From Archegozetes longisetosus (Eukaryota > Arthropoda > Arachnida > Sarcoptiformes > Trhypochthoniidae): 64,000 bases of DNA. Location: assembly GCA_018873245.2 (NCBI GenBank), contig JAEMBT020000009.1, forward strand, positions 18,011,794 through 18,075,793, read 5' to 3'. Made by a program: the position numbers and the translations under genes. Under the pieces are notes generated by a model. The model made no database searches, was not told the origin of the DNA, and saw only the letters and a program-made list of their open reading frames with translations. Positions 41,080 through 54,697 of the stretch are shown piece after piece (position 1 is the stretch's first letter; the number at the start of each line of letters is the position of its first letter).

Positions 41080-44000
41080 ATTTGTTTGAGTAAAGCTATC
41101 GTAAAATTGAATCAATTATTGTGGATTAAGTTAAACCTGTTTATACGTTAATCTGAACTCAATTAGTTATCTAAACAGGTTAATCAAATACCAAATATCC
41201 TTGAAAATAGAAATGAACAGAAGTAAAAGTATAGAACTGTGAGGTATTTAGACTCAAGAAAACTATGAGCTTTTGGACCAAATCAGACATCAAATTTTAA
41301 ACTACATTTGAATAATAGGATTATCAAGGATATACCAGAAATTTTTCAGCATGAAAGTCAATTTTTTTCTTAATAGAAGAGCGCTCACTCTATCATAAGA
41401 TAAACAAAAAATTAATTTACAATCTTTAAACTTTCTATCGATTTTTTCATACGCGCTCAAATTTATTTAATTAAAATATTCCTTGTCAGTAAAAAATGTG
41501 TTTAAAAGTTCAGACATATCATTGATCCTATCTTTCAATTATACATATGCTTAACCCTACATCGGCTTGAATTTTGACTAACATTGGTGTTTTTACTGAG
41601 CTAAAAAATAGCTTGCAATAGTTTATTGATTCTTGGAAGAATGATTGAAAAAGTTGATTCTTGTTGAGGGCTTAGTAAACCATTATACTGAATGCTGACC
41701 ATTTAATCCTGACTTTTCTATATGATCTGGTATGCCAACATCATTCTTCTTCAATCATGTTTGAGCCCCTCCTAGTTGTTGCATTAAATTTCGCTGAATT
41801 AAGGTTCTTTTTCGAGCATCTCTTGCCACGGATAAACCTCCTTTATCATCTTTAATTTATGGTATTATAGCTGCATACAGTAGAATTATAGAGCATACAA
41901 ACTGCAAATTTATACAGAGATTTCATCCGATTCAGTCAAAGTTAATCTTATTCTCCAATAAGCTGAAATGGTGACCTGGATAGAATTTATTTAAACTTTA
42001 ATATTGTCAAAGAACGAGTGCTACTAGTTTTTTCTAGAAATACTAGATAATCATCAAAGTTTGAACCTATCGGAAGTCAAGCTTTTATATGAACATAGTT
42101 TCGAATTCGATTTGTAATCTAGCCCTAACTTGGTCTAAATTCCCTATACATTGCTAGAAGCTGAACATTTCGGAGTGAACTAATAAATAGTACATTACAC
42201 ATGATATTTGTTGGGAAAACTTGATATCTTCTTATGCTAACTGCATAGCAGAACTTCATCATTGATAATAGATAACTTGTCAACTCATATAAAGAATAGA
42301 TGGTTGAAGTCGATTGATTATTAGGTTCATATTCTATTTGATAAAAAAAGCAAAGTTTATATTGCTAGTAAAATGATTGATTAAACTATCCCGTATTCGT
42401 TTCATATCTAACAATTTCATTCTTAAATAGTGTGTCAAATCCAAGAGAATCTTCATTTTGATAAAATAAACTAAAACTATAGCTTATCCTTCAAATTTAT
42501 TGCTTTATTTTGGCATTAACCCGCAAAAAACTATTTTTATTAAGCGGCTTTTGCCGGAATTTTGAGTCCTCTTTGCATAACAGTTTATATGAAAGATTTG
42601 CTTGATATAGTAAAAATTGATCAATCCTACTTTTAGGTATTTATATAATTTATCAAACTTTATTCCTTATTATTTGAAACGTGTCTACACTATACAATAT
42701 AGATAAAGTGTTGTTCATCAACAAGATCATCGTTTTATGTAAAAACCAATAAAGCCATGTGATCAAGTACTATAGTCACCGTTAGGCACCTCAAAAGTTT
42801 TTAGAACCTTTTAAAGGATTAAAAAATTTTAAAAATTAAAATTTTTTCATGAATCTTTAAAAATTTGTCTATATAGAACTTTAGTTCAGTCATTATTGCT
42901 TTTAAAACACGTTTTCTGGCTTAGAAAGTACTTGATAGTTAAATATAACTCTAGATTTGAGTTTCTCTGAGGATATGTTTATCATAATTTCGAACTATGA
43001 CATTTAGTTAGTGTTTCAGCGCATATTTAATCTTTTTAGAATAGATATATTCACCAGTAAACTCATCAAATAGTTTTCAATCATTTTTTCACTATATTTC
43101 AAGTTTTTCCAATGTAAGAGTGTCTCATTGACAAATTTGAAAGATTTTTAAGTCGTTTTTAAGATTTTCAAAATTTCTTAACCCTAACTGTAGTGTCTTA
43201 AATCTGGGAAAATGAATGAAATAAATTCAGGAGTCCATTATCATCATAGAAGTCTATAGGACATGATTTAAACAAATCTTTTGAACGTACCTTAAGTACC
43301 TGATGAGAATTACATTGAAAGTCCGCTTCAAAATAATAGTGTTTCGTGATTTATCATTTGAGTCCTTTATATGGAAGTGATAGTACGAGGTATGGGACGA
43401 TACTCAGAAGATATGTAGAATTCATGAGGTTCATTCAATGTCAATATAACAGAGACAGTTCGAGCAAACCAAATATTAAAGTAATAATTAAAATTTCAAA
43501 CTTTCATCATAATGAAACAAAGTAAAAAAGTTTAATTGCTTTGACTTCCGCAAAATCCTAAGTTAGATAACATCTATATTCGTAGAACTTCCAGTTATGG
43601 AAAAATTTTTGATTAAGTATACTGTGTACACTGAAAGAAATTTTTATAATTAAACTTTTTACTCTTACTACTAATGATAGACATAGGCTCGTTTTTCTAA
43701 GCTTAAGTTTGGACTTCATTTCAAAAACTCGAACGTGAACTATTTTTCACTGTTCTAACCTTTCTTGGAAATTGTTTGACAAACTTCAATTTTTCTTTGA
43801 CTCGTATTGAAAACGTTTTCGATTAGAATGTTTTTTATGAAAAATATTATTTTTCTCATTGTTCATGCATTTTAACGTGAGATTTCGAACTTTAGCTTTT
43901 GGCTTGAACTTGATTTGAGCTTGAGCTGGATCCGTAACGAGTGAACCTGAAACTTTATCTATAAGCTCAAAAATCTTACGAGGTGACTTTCAGATCAAGC

Positions 44001-44660
44001 TAGCTCGAGCTTTTGTACTTCATTATTTAGTACTAAGGTGTAAAAAAAGGAATATCGATCTTAGCTTGGCTCTTATTTAAACTAATTACACCTTCAACCT
44101 GTGAGATAAGCCTTCAATTCTTTGCGAAACTTCATTAAAGAAGTTAAGAAAATTTTTAATTAAAAGTTGTGAACACATTAACTAAATATTATCTTCAGGA
44201 ATATCGTGGCAAAATGAAAATTTTGAAACTAAGATATTATTTAATGATAAAATTGATGTTGGAACTAAATTTTCACTTAATTTATATTGAAAAATGTAGA
44301 ATTTTATTTCAAAATTATTTTATTGATACTGTTTTACAATACTTAACGAAAACGACCAAAAATGTGGGTAAATATTTGTATTTAGAACTAATTTATTTTA
44401 TTGGATATGAATAAATTATATGAAATGTGATGAAATTAGTGCATATCTTATTTAGTAGTAAAAACAGCCTAACTAAGGTATTTTACATTGAGTAAAGCTT
44501 TCAGTGAATATTTCCCGAGAGAAACTACGAGATGAAAAGAGAATAATATTGTAAAAGTTTATATATAAGCTATAAAACCATACTTCAATATAAAAGTTTG
44601 ACGACTTCGCTGGTATTCAACAAATTGTCATATCTTATACCCAATAAATCTTTCATATTA
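41080..44660. other. Gene-poor AT-rich spacer
   Basis: No supportable gene. A short degenerate GAGCTTGAGCT-like run at about 43905-44015 recalls the one at 8840-8940. Open frames of 60-80 codons have amino-acid compositions expected of random AT-rich DNA. Confidence 0.45.
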
Positions 44661-44663
44661 TCT

Positions 44664-45702
44664 CTAGTAAGCATTAATGCTTCTATACTGACTTCGAGCG
44701 TCACTTCCATTGCTATAAACAAAATAAAATCCGTCAGAATTTCACTAAAAAAGCAGGAAAAGCATTTTAAACATTCGTTTCAGACTCAAACATCTTATTT
44801 TGACGATGGATGAAGTGATTGAGTGAAAATATTGAAATAAATTTACCAAATGCCGTATTTTGAGAAAATAATAGTGCAGTATATGAAAGCTTGAGTGCAA
44901 CGCAACCAGTAAACGATAGTTCTGCCAGAATCTTAAATATTATAGAAATCAAAAAACATCAGATTTAGATTCTAACAATTTGAATGAGAGCAATTGTTTT
45001 CATTATGAAAATAAGTTCAATTTGATTGCTTATGTTAAGTTATACCTTATTAAGTTAGCTGCATATAAAAGTAACTCTACAAAGCCCTACAGGTTGCTAT
45101 TTCATTTACTTGAGTACATATATTTTCAAAGTGGTTTACAAACACTATAGGGTTAAAACTATAATCTACGAATAGATTACTGAAAAATTATAATTATTTA
45201 ATTGAAAAAATAATGCTCTCATTTATACACATTTGGAAAGAAGCATATTTCGAATAAATCAAATGTTTCTAAGTCAATAATCTGAATAATGAAACATTTC
45301 AAATACAGATCAGATATTAATTATAATAAAAAAGTAATTACGAGCAACTTTACTGATGACAATATCAGTGAGTTCTGTGCGAAAACCATTGAACGTTAGA
45401 CTCAACAACAGTTGACTTTCCATAAAGACGGAATAAGTAGTCAATTTTCTACACCATTGCCAGAACCAATGATCTCTTTTTCTAATATGATTGCACTCAC
45501 AATACATAACAAAACAAGTGCCAAATATGAGAGTTAATTCGTAGTGCATCAAATAATAATTATTATCACTTTTATGAACGGCTTTTTCTTGAGTAGTAGT
45601 TTCCATAATTTCAAGTATGAATGGACTGTATTTGAAAATTGAGGTGAGTTTACAGGTGAAATAAGTTATAAAATGAGGTATAATAACATCCTTATTGTTG
45701 AT
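44664..45702 (-). CDS. Possible small membrane-protein gene, exon joins uncertain
   Basis: Three minus-strand blocks look exon-like. 45702-45342 is open from a splice acceptor (GAAATTAG) for 120 codons, with LTLIFGTCFVMYCEC, IRKRDHWFWQWCRKLTTY and ESQLLLSLTFNGFRTEL. 44931-44847 follows an acceptor, and 44712-44664 ends in TAG. Joining at donors GTAATT and GTAAAT gives an in-frame product ending SKYGICNGSDARSQYRSINA. Starting at METTTQEK (45606) that would be 132 aa. A second join, using a weaker GTTGCT donor at 45348, gives a different open C-terminus. I recognise no family. Trp-rich, charged composition favours coding over chance. Confidence 0.35.
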
Positions 45703-47427
45703 CTAATTTCTTTCTACTAATGTTAACTTAAAGTAAATTCTTAAAACGAAAATCAATATTTTTTGTCACGTAATGTGAAAATTTTAAATTTACGAAATAT
45801 GATCATCACTAGAGAAGGTAAGTCAGTAGCAGATATTAATGTTCGCAGCAATTTTCCAATTATGAGGATGGTTCTACAAATCAATATTGTTATTAGTTGA
45901 GAAATATTTGATTTATGTAAAAGAGTATTTGTTTACTTAGAAGTACACTTTATTGTTAAGTGAAGCACTATCGGCATTGTATTAATAGGTTAGTTAGAAC
46001 TACATCTTTTCATTTCATATCGAGTTTGAAGTCGAAACAAAACAAAATAATGATCAATAATATAGAAATGGATAGTAGATTTGAGCTAATTGGTTCATCA
46101 TTATAGATTAATTCATTAATAAGCTGCACGCTTAGTGTCCAAATATTATTTGATAGAGTCTTAAAATATATTATTTTTGTGACGATAATGTCTTAATCGA
46201 TCATATTATTAATATGAAAAATTTAGATTAATAATTGATTTTGGAACATCCTAAAATGCTCATTTCAACTTTCTACCCAAGATTTATGAATAAAGACATA
46301 TAACTATTATTTTAGAATCTGATTGTTTGACAGAATTACTACTACTTGTTTGTGAAGAACTTTCCTTTTACTTAGCTTTCTTTTAGTATTTTTCAAGAGC
46401 AAAGCTTTTTGTAGATCTTCGTTTTAAGGTAACTGGCATTTGGAGCTTTTGTCAAAAAAGATCAGCGAAATCCGTTTTTGACAACAAGCAATGAATTGTA
46501 GTGATTCGAGATATTTTCAATAACAGCGCAAACATCATTAAAATGACATCGTTTCTTTTCTGTCGTCATATTCTGTTTGCTTGATTTTCTAGAGTATTTC
46601 AGCGTTTATTCAATTTTCATTTACAGGACTTTAATTCTTTTTCGAGTAGTATTACTTCAAGGTATATTTCAGAATCCGCGCTAACATCCAGAGAATTTAT
46701 TTCTACTACATTTTTTGGTTGCTTTAAATCTAGTTTATTTTCTTCTATTTTTAATATCTAACGCTTCCTTATGTTGTTTTTTACGTAAGTCTATGATTTT
46801 GCTTGCTTTAATCAGCTTTCCACATTTCTGAAAATAGTTAATCCTAATAAATTTGATCAGACAATCATTTTTTATCTGGTATCAACTTTCCATCGTTTTT
46901 TAAAAGTAAGGCTTTAAAAATGTTCTAGTTAGAGGGATTGTGCACTCGGATTCATTCTATTTCGTAATATGAAATGCTTATTTGTTTACATCGAGATGTG
47001 GTTGTGTAGTGTCAAGATGCAGAATACATTTTTCCATCAGATTGAATGCATAAGTTTATCAAGTAGTACTTCAAGTTTTTCGTTTTGTCACCTCATTGTA
47101 AACTAATTCAAAGTGATTCATGATGGATCTAGCAAGTTATAGCAGAAGCCCTACAGAAAATTTTCAGACACCTTTTGTTCTCTCAATCAGACTTTCTTAT
47201 AAGAATGCAAGTAATGAAAACTACATTTTATATAAACAAATGGAGTTAATATCATTGACTTTGTGATATAACAAACAATCGCTACTATAAGTTTAGATTA
47301 AGATTATTCAGAAGCAAAGGATCTGTTTACGCAGACACACATAAGTTTTCATTATTTGCAAAGTATGATTGGGTCAATAAAAGGTGTCTAAAAATTTCCT
47401 GTAAAGACTTTATTACGTGCTATGAAT
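45703..47427. other. AT-rich spacer, nothing supportable
   Basis: I see no gene, RNA gene or clear repeat. A 30-codon open stretch on the minus strand near 45880-45790 (ILIIGKLLRTLISATDLPSL) follows an acceptor-like site. It could belong to the doubtful gene just downstream on that strand, but the phases do not match. Confidence 0.4.
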
Positions 47428-47689
47428 TAGAGGTGTGCATCTTTGAAATTGTTCACACCTAAACTTGATAATCTTTATAATTTACGATTTAAGAAAATAC
47501 TATAGTCTCATATATCGACATCATAACAACAACTCTATTGATATACTCTTCATAAATATGATTTTGTTAACGTATTATTTTGTAAATTTTGATTTCAGAA
47601 TACACTAATACTTACGGAAGCTAATGAAAACAGTTTTCAATCGCTGTAACGTCTATTAGCGTAATTCCCTAAGAGTTTATTGTTCTCTT

Positions 47690-48010
47690 CTAATACATTA
47701 GACGCTCAATATTTTGAAACTCTAAAATAGTGTCGCTACTTCTCCCATAGGAAATAATGTTTATAATACCGCTTATCTTGAAGTGCTCAGTATTTCGGAT
47801 GAAGTTTCAGCTGAACTCTATAATACTATGTGCCTCTTTATTTTCAAATATTTATCAAATAGTGTTTAAACATCAAACACATTCAACTCTTATGCATTAA
47901 AAAGTTATCAGATATAGCAATTCTAGACACAGCATTTTATTTGTTTGTTTAATTCTTTAGTGCACTAAATAATTCTATTTAATTTGGATCTTAAAATTGT
48001 TAAAGACTGA
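47690..48010 (-). repeat. Dispersed repeat copy 2 (inverted partner at 9.35-9.69 kb)
   Basis: The reverse complement matches about 9345-9685, including TTATGCATTAAAAAGTTATC-like and TTTCGGATGAAGTTTCAGCT blocks. It lies inside the hAT-like element, whereas copy 1 has no visible hAT ends nearby. Confidence 0.75.
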
Positions 48011-48148
48011 ATTTTGAGTGAGCCGACTACTTTTTCTAAAATAACAAAGTTCAACTGTTAATGTAGTAACAGGTTTTCTTTAAAAGTATACTTAAGTCTT
48101 AACTATTGATATATGCTTTCACTTCGAAATCATCGCATTTACTAGGAA

Positions 48149-48624
48149 TAGGGTGACCAACTTAAGAGGACTTCAAATTTTCACATAAAAAACATAAATT
48201 GGGGACCCTTATATGTGTATTGAGTTTCATTTAAATTACATAATTCTTTAAATAAATAAAGAATACTTTTAAAAACTGTTAATTATTCAGAAATAATTTT
48301 TAGTTCACTTTTATGTTTTATAAAACAATGGAACTTATGCACATATGTGATTAATCTGTTTTCTTTTAAAGCTCATATATAAATGCTTAATACAAATATT
48401 TTGCTTTTCTTTCTATTATCACTAAATATTAGAACTTTTACCTATTTTTAAAGAGTCGGTATTTTAATCTGTTGAAAAATTTCAAATATCTGCTATTTAT
48501 ATGATTTTATGAGTTCAAGTCTGAAATCTTGACATTTTCCTATTTATACCAAATCTTGTCTTGACTCTTGACAAGGTCACAAACCTTGACTGTCAAGGCG
48601 AAATCTTGACTGTTGGTCACCCTA
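48149..48624. mobile_element. hAT-type MITE nested in a hAT-like element
   Basis: Perfect 13-bp terminal inverted repeats TAGGGTGACCAAC (48149-48161 and 48612-48624) are flanked by ACTAGGAA and ACTAGGAG, an 8-bp duplication with one change. It is 476 bp, non-coding, with internal TTGAC/GTCAA palindromes near the right end (48550-48610). TAGGGTGACC termini recur in animal hAT MITEs. Confidence 0.85.
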
Positions 48625-48777
48625 ACTAGGAGTGTTGGCGCTAAACAGTCGTAAAATCTTATTGAAGCTTAATATGGTGTGAGAGAAAATTTTCTAACTT
48701 GCACCCGCTCTAAAACATGTGCGGTACTCACAAAGATCTGCGGGTGCGGGTGTGAAATGCACTCCTCTACTATGAGT

Positions 48778-51700
48778 CAAATTATTCTTCAGATATTTCA
48801 GTTACAAAGTCTTTATTGGATTGTTTCCTTACATTGGATTAAGGATATTCAGAAGCTATTAAATCAAGTTGAACTAATACAATAAAAGAAAATGGATTAT
48901 TCGGATTGCAACACATTGTTATTTAATCATTATTTTAACGCAGAATGAATTTGTGAGAATGTGTTTTTGAGTTGTTTCTTGCGTGCATCACCTGTCACGA
49001 GAAAAAGTATGTTAAGCACGTTTTCAAGGTGTGTGTCTTATGAAGATTAATCACTTGACATTTCTAATAAGAATAGACATCTTTTCGCTCATATATTCCA
49101 AATTTTTATTTTAAAGTAAAAATGATATAAAGAAAAGTTTATAGTTAGGAATAAACCTTAAATGAAAAATATTTCAAATTTTTAAAAATCATATTTTGAT
49201 AGAAAATACACTAAACAAAATCAGTTTTATAAATAATTATGATTGTCCAATAACAAGAAAATCTGAAAATTATTGACTCTTTTGTTGTATCGAAATACTT
49301 AGAGAAGACCTCTACTCAATTAACTACAGGATTAGACCATTTAACTGACAATTTCCAATAATCTGCTTCCGTATACAATATATGTCCTAACAAAATAATC
49401 CCGGATTAGTTCAATCGGTTGAGAAGAAAATTAATTTCTTCAGATATTATGGAGAAAGTTTTAAATCATAGATCATTTGCGGAAAGATGCATGAATTTTG
49501 AATATTATCCTAACTGCAGCCCTTAGCTTATAGAACAAAGATGAAGTGAGATTTAAGTGAGACAAAATGGAAAATATGTTCTTATTCACTAAATATAATT
49601 AAATTGAGAAAAAATCTACAATTCTTTAATGCTTGACATCTTAAATTTTTTCATTTTGAAATCTTTACTCTGTTGGAGTGTTTTGTAAATCAAGCATATG
49701 AATGTATATCATCAGATTCAACTGTTGTGACTAGTATTCAATTTTCTAAATTAATGAAAATTAATAAAACTAATTAATAAAATATTATCTGTCATAATAA
49801 ATTTGAAGCATATGTTAAGTTGGCGCATCTCTGTCAAATTTAAGCAAAATGCATTATTACTCATAATATATCTTGATAAAAAGCCGGCTAAATATTTGAT
49901 TAAGGGTGAGTTGTATACTTAAGAAATAAGAAAGCGCTCAACTATTATGAGGAATTAATATATTCTTATGATCATATTGGCAGTTTAGCCACACATTAAT
50001 CTTGATTGTAAGTGTACGTTTGTATTAGTATTGATCAATAGCAACTTCTTATATTTTCTCTAAATATTTGAAACAAATAATATTTTATCAAGTAAATAGG
50101 TTTATGAATCACTTTATGTTCATTTAAAACATAACAATACAAGTAATTGGATCGTTAAATCAAAGTGCTTTGAATCTCATAATGGATTTCTTCAGTTATA
50201 CATAAGGAATAAGCAGTTAAAACAATTGAATATAACAACAGGTATTTAATTTTTTACACCAATAATAAGTGAAAATTTTGACTGTCTAAATTTGTTTTAT
50301 TCTGTAAATCAATTAAATACTGTATAAGATGTTGATTGCCTCTTTTTATGAATGAATTTCAGAATCGATTCATGTTTTCTTTGGTACACTGAAGAATTAT
50401 CATTAATGTTCAGTTGGTATTGTTTTCAGCATTTGATAAAATAGCACTACTTATGCTTCAAAACACTTTTAGCACAACTCTATGGCCTCATAAAAACGTA
50501 TTCGAGAATGAGAGCATTCAGCGAGAAGCCATTAGAATACCATCTTTTAGACCAGAGTAATGTAATATATGAGCAATCGAATGAAATTTTGAAAAGTACC
50601 CAATTCTTACAAGCCCTAATCAATTGCTATGTGGCTCATTTCTTTAGCTTAATAAGCTCAAGCCATTTTATTTGACGAGAGACCAACTTAAAAATTATGA
50701 TCAAAGTAGAATATATATGAATAAAATCTGTTTCACGTCTATAATGCTATTTAAATTTTATTTGAAGCAAACTTGAAATTGAAAGGGTTTATTCAATTTA
50801 AGAATTATTTGAAATTGTGATTTGAGAATTTCAGTGCAACCTAATTTAATTATCCTTTATGTCTGAGCGGTTCTATACTAGTAAACAAATTTTAAGATGT
50901 TTCAACCTTTGTGAGTTCTCAAAACCTTTGGGACATGAAAAATGCGATGTTCGATTTTGCAGGTGGGTTCCAGAGGGCCCGGGTTTTAGCAGTTAGCAAA
51001 CATTCTTCAAGTATCGAACTTGAATATTCGAAATTTCGACTGAGCTTTTGATTACTTTCCGGTTTTAGGCGAAGTAGCAGGCTTAGTTAAAAATAAAAGT
51101 TCCTCCTGCTTTTATAGTGTCAAATTTTGACTGAACCATTAAAGGAGTCTGGGTCTAAATAAAATTTTCGAGCTTTGATTTGTGCCAATTATGAAATACT
51201 TTTAAAAATCATACCTCTTTAACTATTGATCAGAGAATATTTGAACTATATTTTATATATAGTTACTCTTGAAGAATATTTTTCAACTACTAGGAATTCC
51301 TACCTCGAAACCAAATGCCGTATACATTTTCAGTTTTCTCTTTAGACAAGTGATTAATATCTCACCTCCATTCTTCTAAACAAATCTGTTCTCAAGCATA
51401 AGAAAAATCTATTTCTAAATAAACGTATAAGAATAAAAAACTAGACAGCTGTAAGTCTTAATTGATTAATTTATTTAGGATTGAATTGAATTTATTGAGA
51501 AGATAAATTGTGAGACTATTCAAAATGTTATTGCTTAGATTAGCCTCAGATAAAGTTTTGTGTGTATTGCACAAAAAATCATCAAGTTTTGCAAGAAAAA
51601 TTATCTTAATCTTTTATGGCGCCATTATATTAGAATTCTGAGAAACGAAGTAATGTAATTAAAAGATGACTCCATGACACCAGTAATAGCTGTTTGATAA

Positions 51701-54697
51701 ATTACTCTGTCTAGCTTTTAATTATATGTCAAATCATATGACATTCTACTTCGCCATAATTATAAGCTGAACAATAATTTTGAACATTTTATTAGGTAAA
51801 TTTTTCTTTACGAAGCTTATCAAATTGCAGTTTTACTGTATTACTCTGCTCATTTTCAACATATTATAACACTTAATCTTTATGTAAACAAAACGATCAA
51901 CTGCTAAAACTTAGAGTATTTCGCAAAGCACTTTCACAAACTAAAACTCATTATTTGAATAATAAAACAATTAGTCAAACAGTGATTGAATTTATTTTTG
52001 GTTTTATTGCCGATATAATTCTGTAGTAATTAACAATGTTGTAGTACATGGGTATTATTTCATAATCTTATTCCTCTCGAGTACAACACCTGTTTTATGA
52101 GACTAATTGAAAAACTACGTGAATCAAAACTCGTATTCAATGTTTCAATTGTCATATGAATCAATTTGATTTCACTCTTATTCGATTCAATTTCGATTCA
52201 CAAATAACTCGAATAAAGTTCTAAAAACACTTTTCTATTTCAATTTTGTGAGTCGAATGCCATAAAGCAACTCTTAATATTAATTAAAAACTTCATGTAA
52301 CTCTTAATCTGTTCGCCAAGCTTATGAACTTCTATACTCAGCTCTACCCTGATAAAAGTGTGAGTAGACAAGAGGTTTTATATGTTCTTTAATTTACTCT
52401 TTTGAAGATCGCGTCAATCGAACGCATAAAATCCTCTACTATAATAACTTACAGCTTCAAAAATACGAAAAAGATAATCATGGTGGGAGTAGGAAGCCTT
52501 AAGTCTGTTGGGGAAAAGAAAACACCTTTTATTAAAAATTGCACCTTTTTCAGTGAGCAAAGCATTTTAATCTCATTTTCAGGAAGTTACAGCAATTCAG
52601 ATGGTATTTAGATTGAATCTGAAGGATTAGCAAGCATTTTTAATTTTAAGGATTAATCCGAAACATTAATTTTTACAAATTTTTGATTCATTAGATTTTT
52701 AGCGAATTTAATCTGATTTTTTAATTACAATTTAATTTATTAGTTCAATCAAAGTATAGCCATTTGATATTTGTTCATTTGGGATAATTAAATAAAACCT
52801 CTTATATTTCACTCGAAGACTTGAATTTACAGTCAATGAAAATGTTATCTAAAAATATTTGCTTTTTTGGCTCAACCAATACTTTGTTCAAATTTTGATA
52901 TGAAGACTCATTTCATTTGTTGAGAAATGACAGTATAGCTGAATAAACAAATGTGTTCATCCAATTCTAGCTAATATCGAATTACATGTCACTTGTGTTG
53001 ATGCGATTTTCGGTATTGAAGCATTAGTATCTCTTGGACTGTTTTCCGGATGTAAGACTACCCAGACTAAGATAATTGTCACTTTTACCATCAATAAAAA
53101 CAATCTGTTCAATTTTTGTCTGTTTCGGACATTTTTGAGAGTGATTTCCAATTAAAAGTGGAAATTTCTAGTCAATATTTTTTCAAAAAATGAGACTCAG
53201 ATCAGTTAAAATTGGGATATTCAAAATCTAATCGGTCACAAAAAAATTTAACAGTAAGGTAATATCATGAGTGTTTCTTTTCATACTTTATCTTAGCTGT
53301 TACACATCATGCAAAAGATACAACAAATTGTTTTGTTGATAAAATAATGAAAATAAAGACTCAAATCATATTCGGGATTTCAGGGCCAAAGCTAGGAGTT
53401 AAAGATTCTCGTAAGTCTCAAAACCTGATGATATAAAAATAAGAATATTTAATAAGTCTGATTAACTGGCTTTTCTGACTATTTTCTCGTAGTCTAAGAT
53501 TCAGAATGATTCCGAAAATGCCATGTTTATCTAAAGTCTAGTCTCAAATAACTTAGTTTACAGAATTTTCGAGTAGCTGATCTTTGAGAAACTAAATCTT
53601 CAGTTGTACGTGGTTATAATTTGAAGAGTGGGTTTTTATTTTGAAATGTCATGTTTGATCAAGTAGAAATAAATCTTCAGAAGTATTGTATTAATGGGGC
53701 TATTAAAAAATTTAGAGACAAAATTGTTTCCAAAGCTCGCCAACAAGTAAGTATAGATATGAAAACCCATTTTTATGTAGATCTAAATTAACTCAAATTG
53801 AAATGTGAATTTCATAATCTAATGAAATAATTTGGTTCTTGGTATCTACAAATGTAAGTGTTGTGATGAACTTGAACTTAAGATAAGCAATAAATCAAAA
53901 GTCTTGATTCCCAGAAATGACAGTGAATGCGCTATTCTATTTTTACCTATAAATTCAGCAGAAATTCCCTTTCTTTGATACAAAAATATTTGTGTCCAAA
54001 TGAATGTAAAATATTTGAAGTGAATAATTTGATAAAAAAAATGCTTTCATAAGGTATTGTGAATGTCATCTCGAATATTCACAAATACTGAATTAAACTA
54101 CCTAATCAGAGTGTTATCTGTTCCGATAAAAAACGAGCAATGCCAAGATAACTCAGATTAATACTAGTTCTATTTACATTATTTGAATTATGAAGCACCA
54201 GAATAATAGAAGAGGAAGATGTTTCTTATTATTTTCACAATTCTCTAGGAATGCTTTAATTAATTAAAAATTTCAGTGCTCAATTTGAAGGTTGAGTAAT
54301 AAGAGAATCCTATAATAATTCTTCTAATATTTTGAATGAAATGACTGAATTGATGTCATGCATTATATATGTTATATACAACTGAATAGATTTTGCGCAA
54401 GTTCTGTATTAAAACATCTCAGCATCGCTTCTCTATTATATTCTTCTCCTACGATTTCACTGCTTAGTTTGGGATAAGTTTTCGTCATTTATTAAGTTAT
54501 ACACAAGATCTTAACTGTTATGCACAACTAAGTTCGTGGTAATTAATTTATGTCGTCGAATCGATGAACAAATTGAGTCTGAAATATTCCTAGTACTTAA
54601 CGTCATTTATTCTTCAGAAGATCTAAACTTTATCAAACCAAAAATAATCATTCAAGTTGATTGATCTAAACTTAATTGAACTTGGATTTATTTTAAA
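48778..54697. other. Gene-free AT-rich stretch of about 6 kb
   Basis: I found no splice-linked coding, RNA gene or terminal-repeat pair on either strand. Frames of 60-70 codons (for example at 48679 and 52402) have no motif. It may contain 5' UTR exons or regulatory DNA of the peptide receptor that starts at 54698, but nothing specific is visible. Confidence 0.45.

Larger units (their letters stand above)
47428..48769. mobile_element. hAT-like non-autonomous element with 8-bp target duplication
   Basis: Ends are TAGAGGTGTGCAT (47428-47440) and its near-exact inverted copy ATGCACTCCTCTA (48757-48769). Flanks are CTATGAAT and CTATGAGT (7 of 8 identical), the 8-bp duplication typical of hAT elements, whose termini often read CAGAGGTGTGC. 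No transposase is visible in the 1342 bp. It contains a younger 476-bp MITE and the second copy of a dispersed repeat. Confidence 0.7.

Noticed and set aside
45310-45606. The 98-codon minus-strand frame as a gustatory or odorant receptor
   Set aside because: No TM7 signature follows, only one or two hydrophobic stretches are present, and the downstream blocks do not resemble receptor C-termini.
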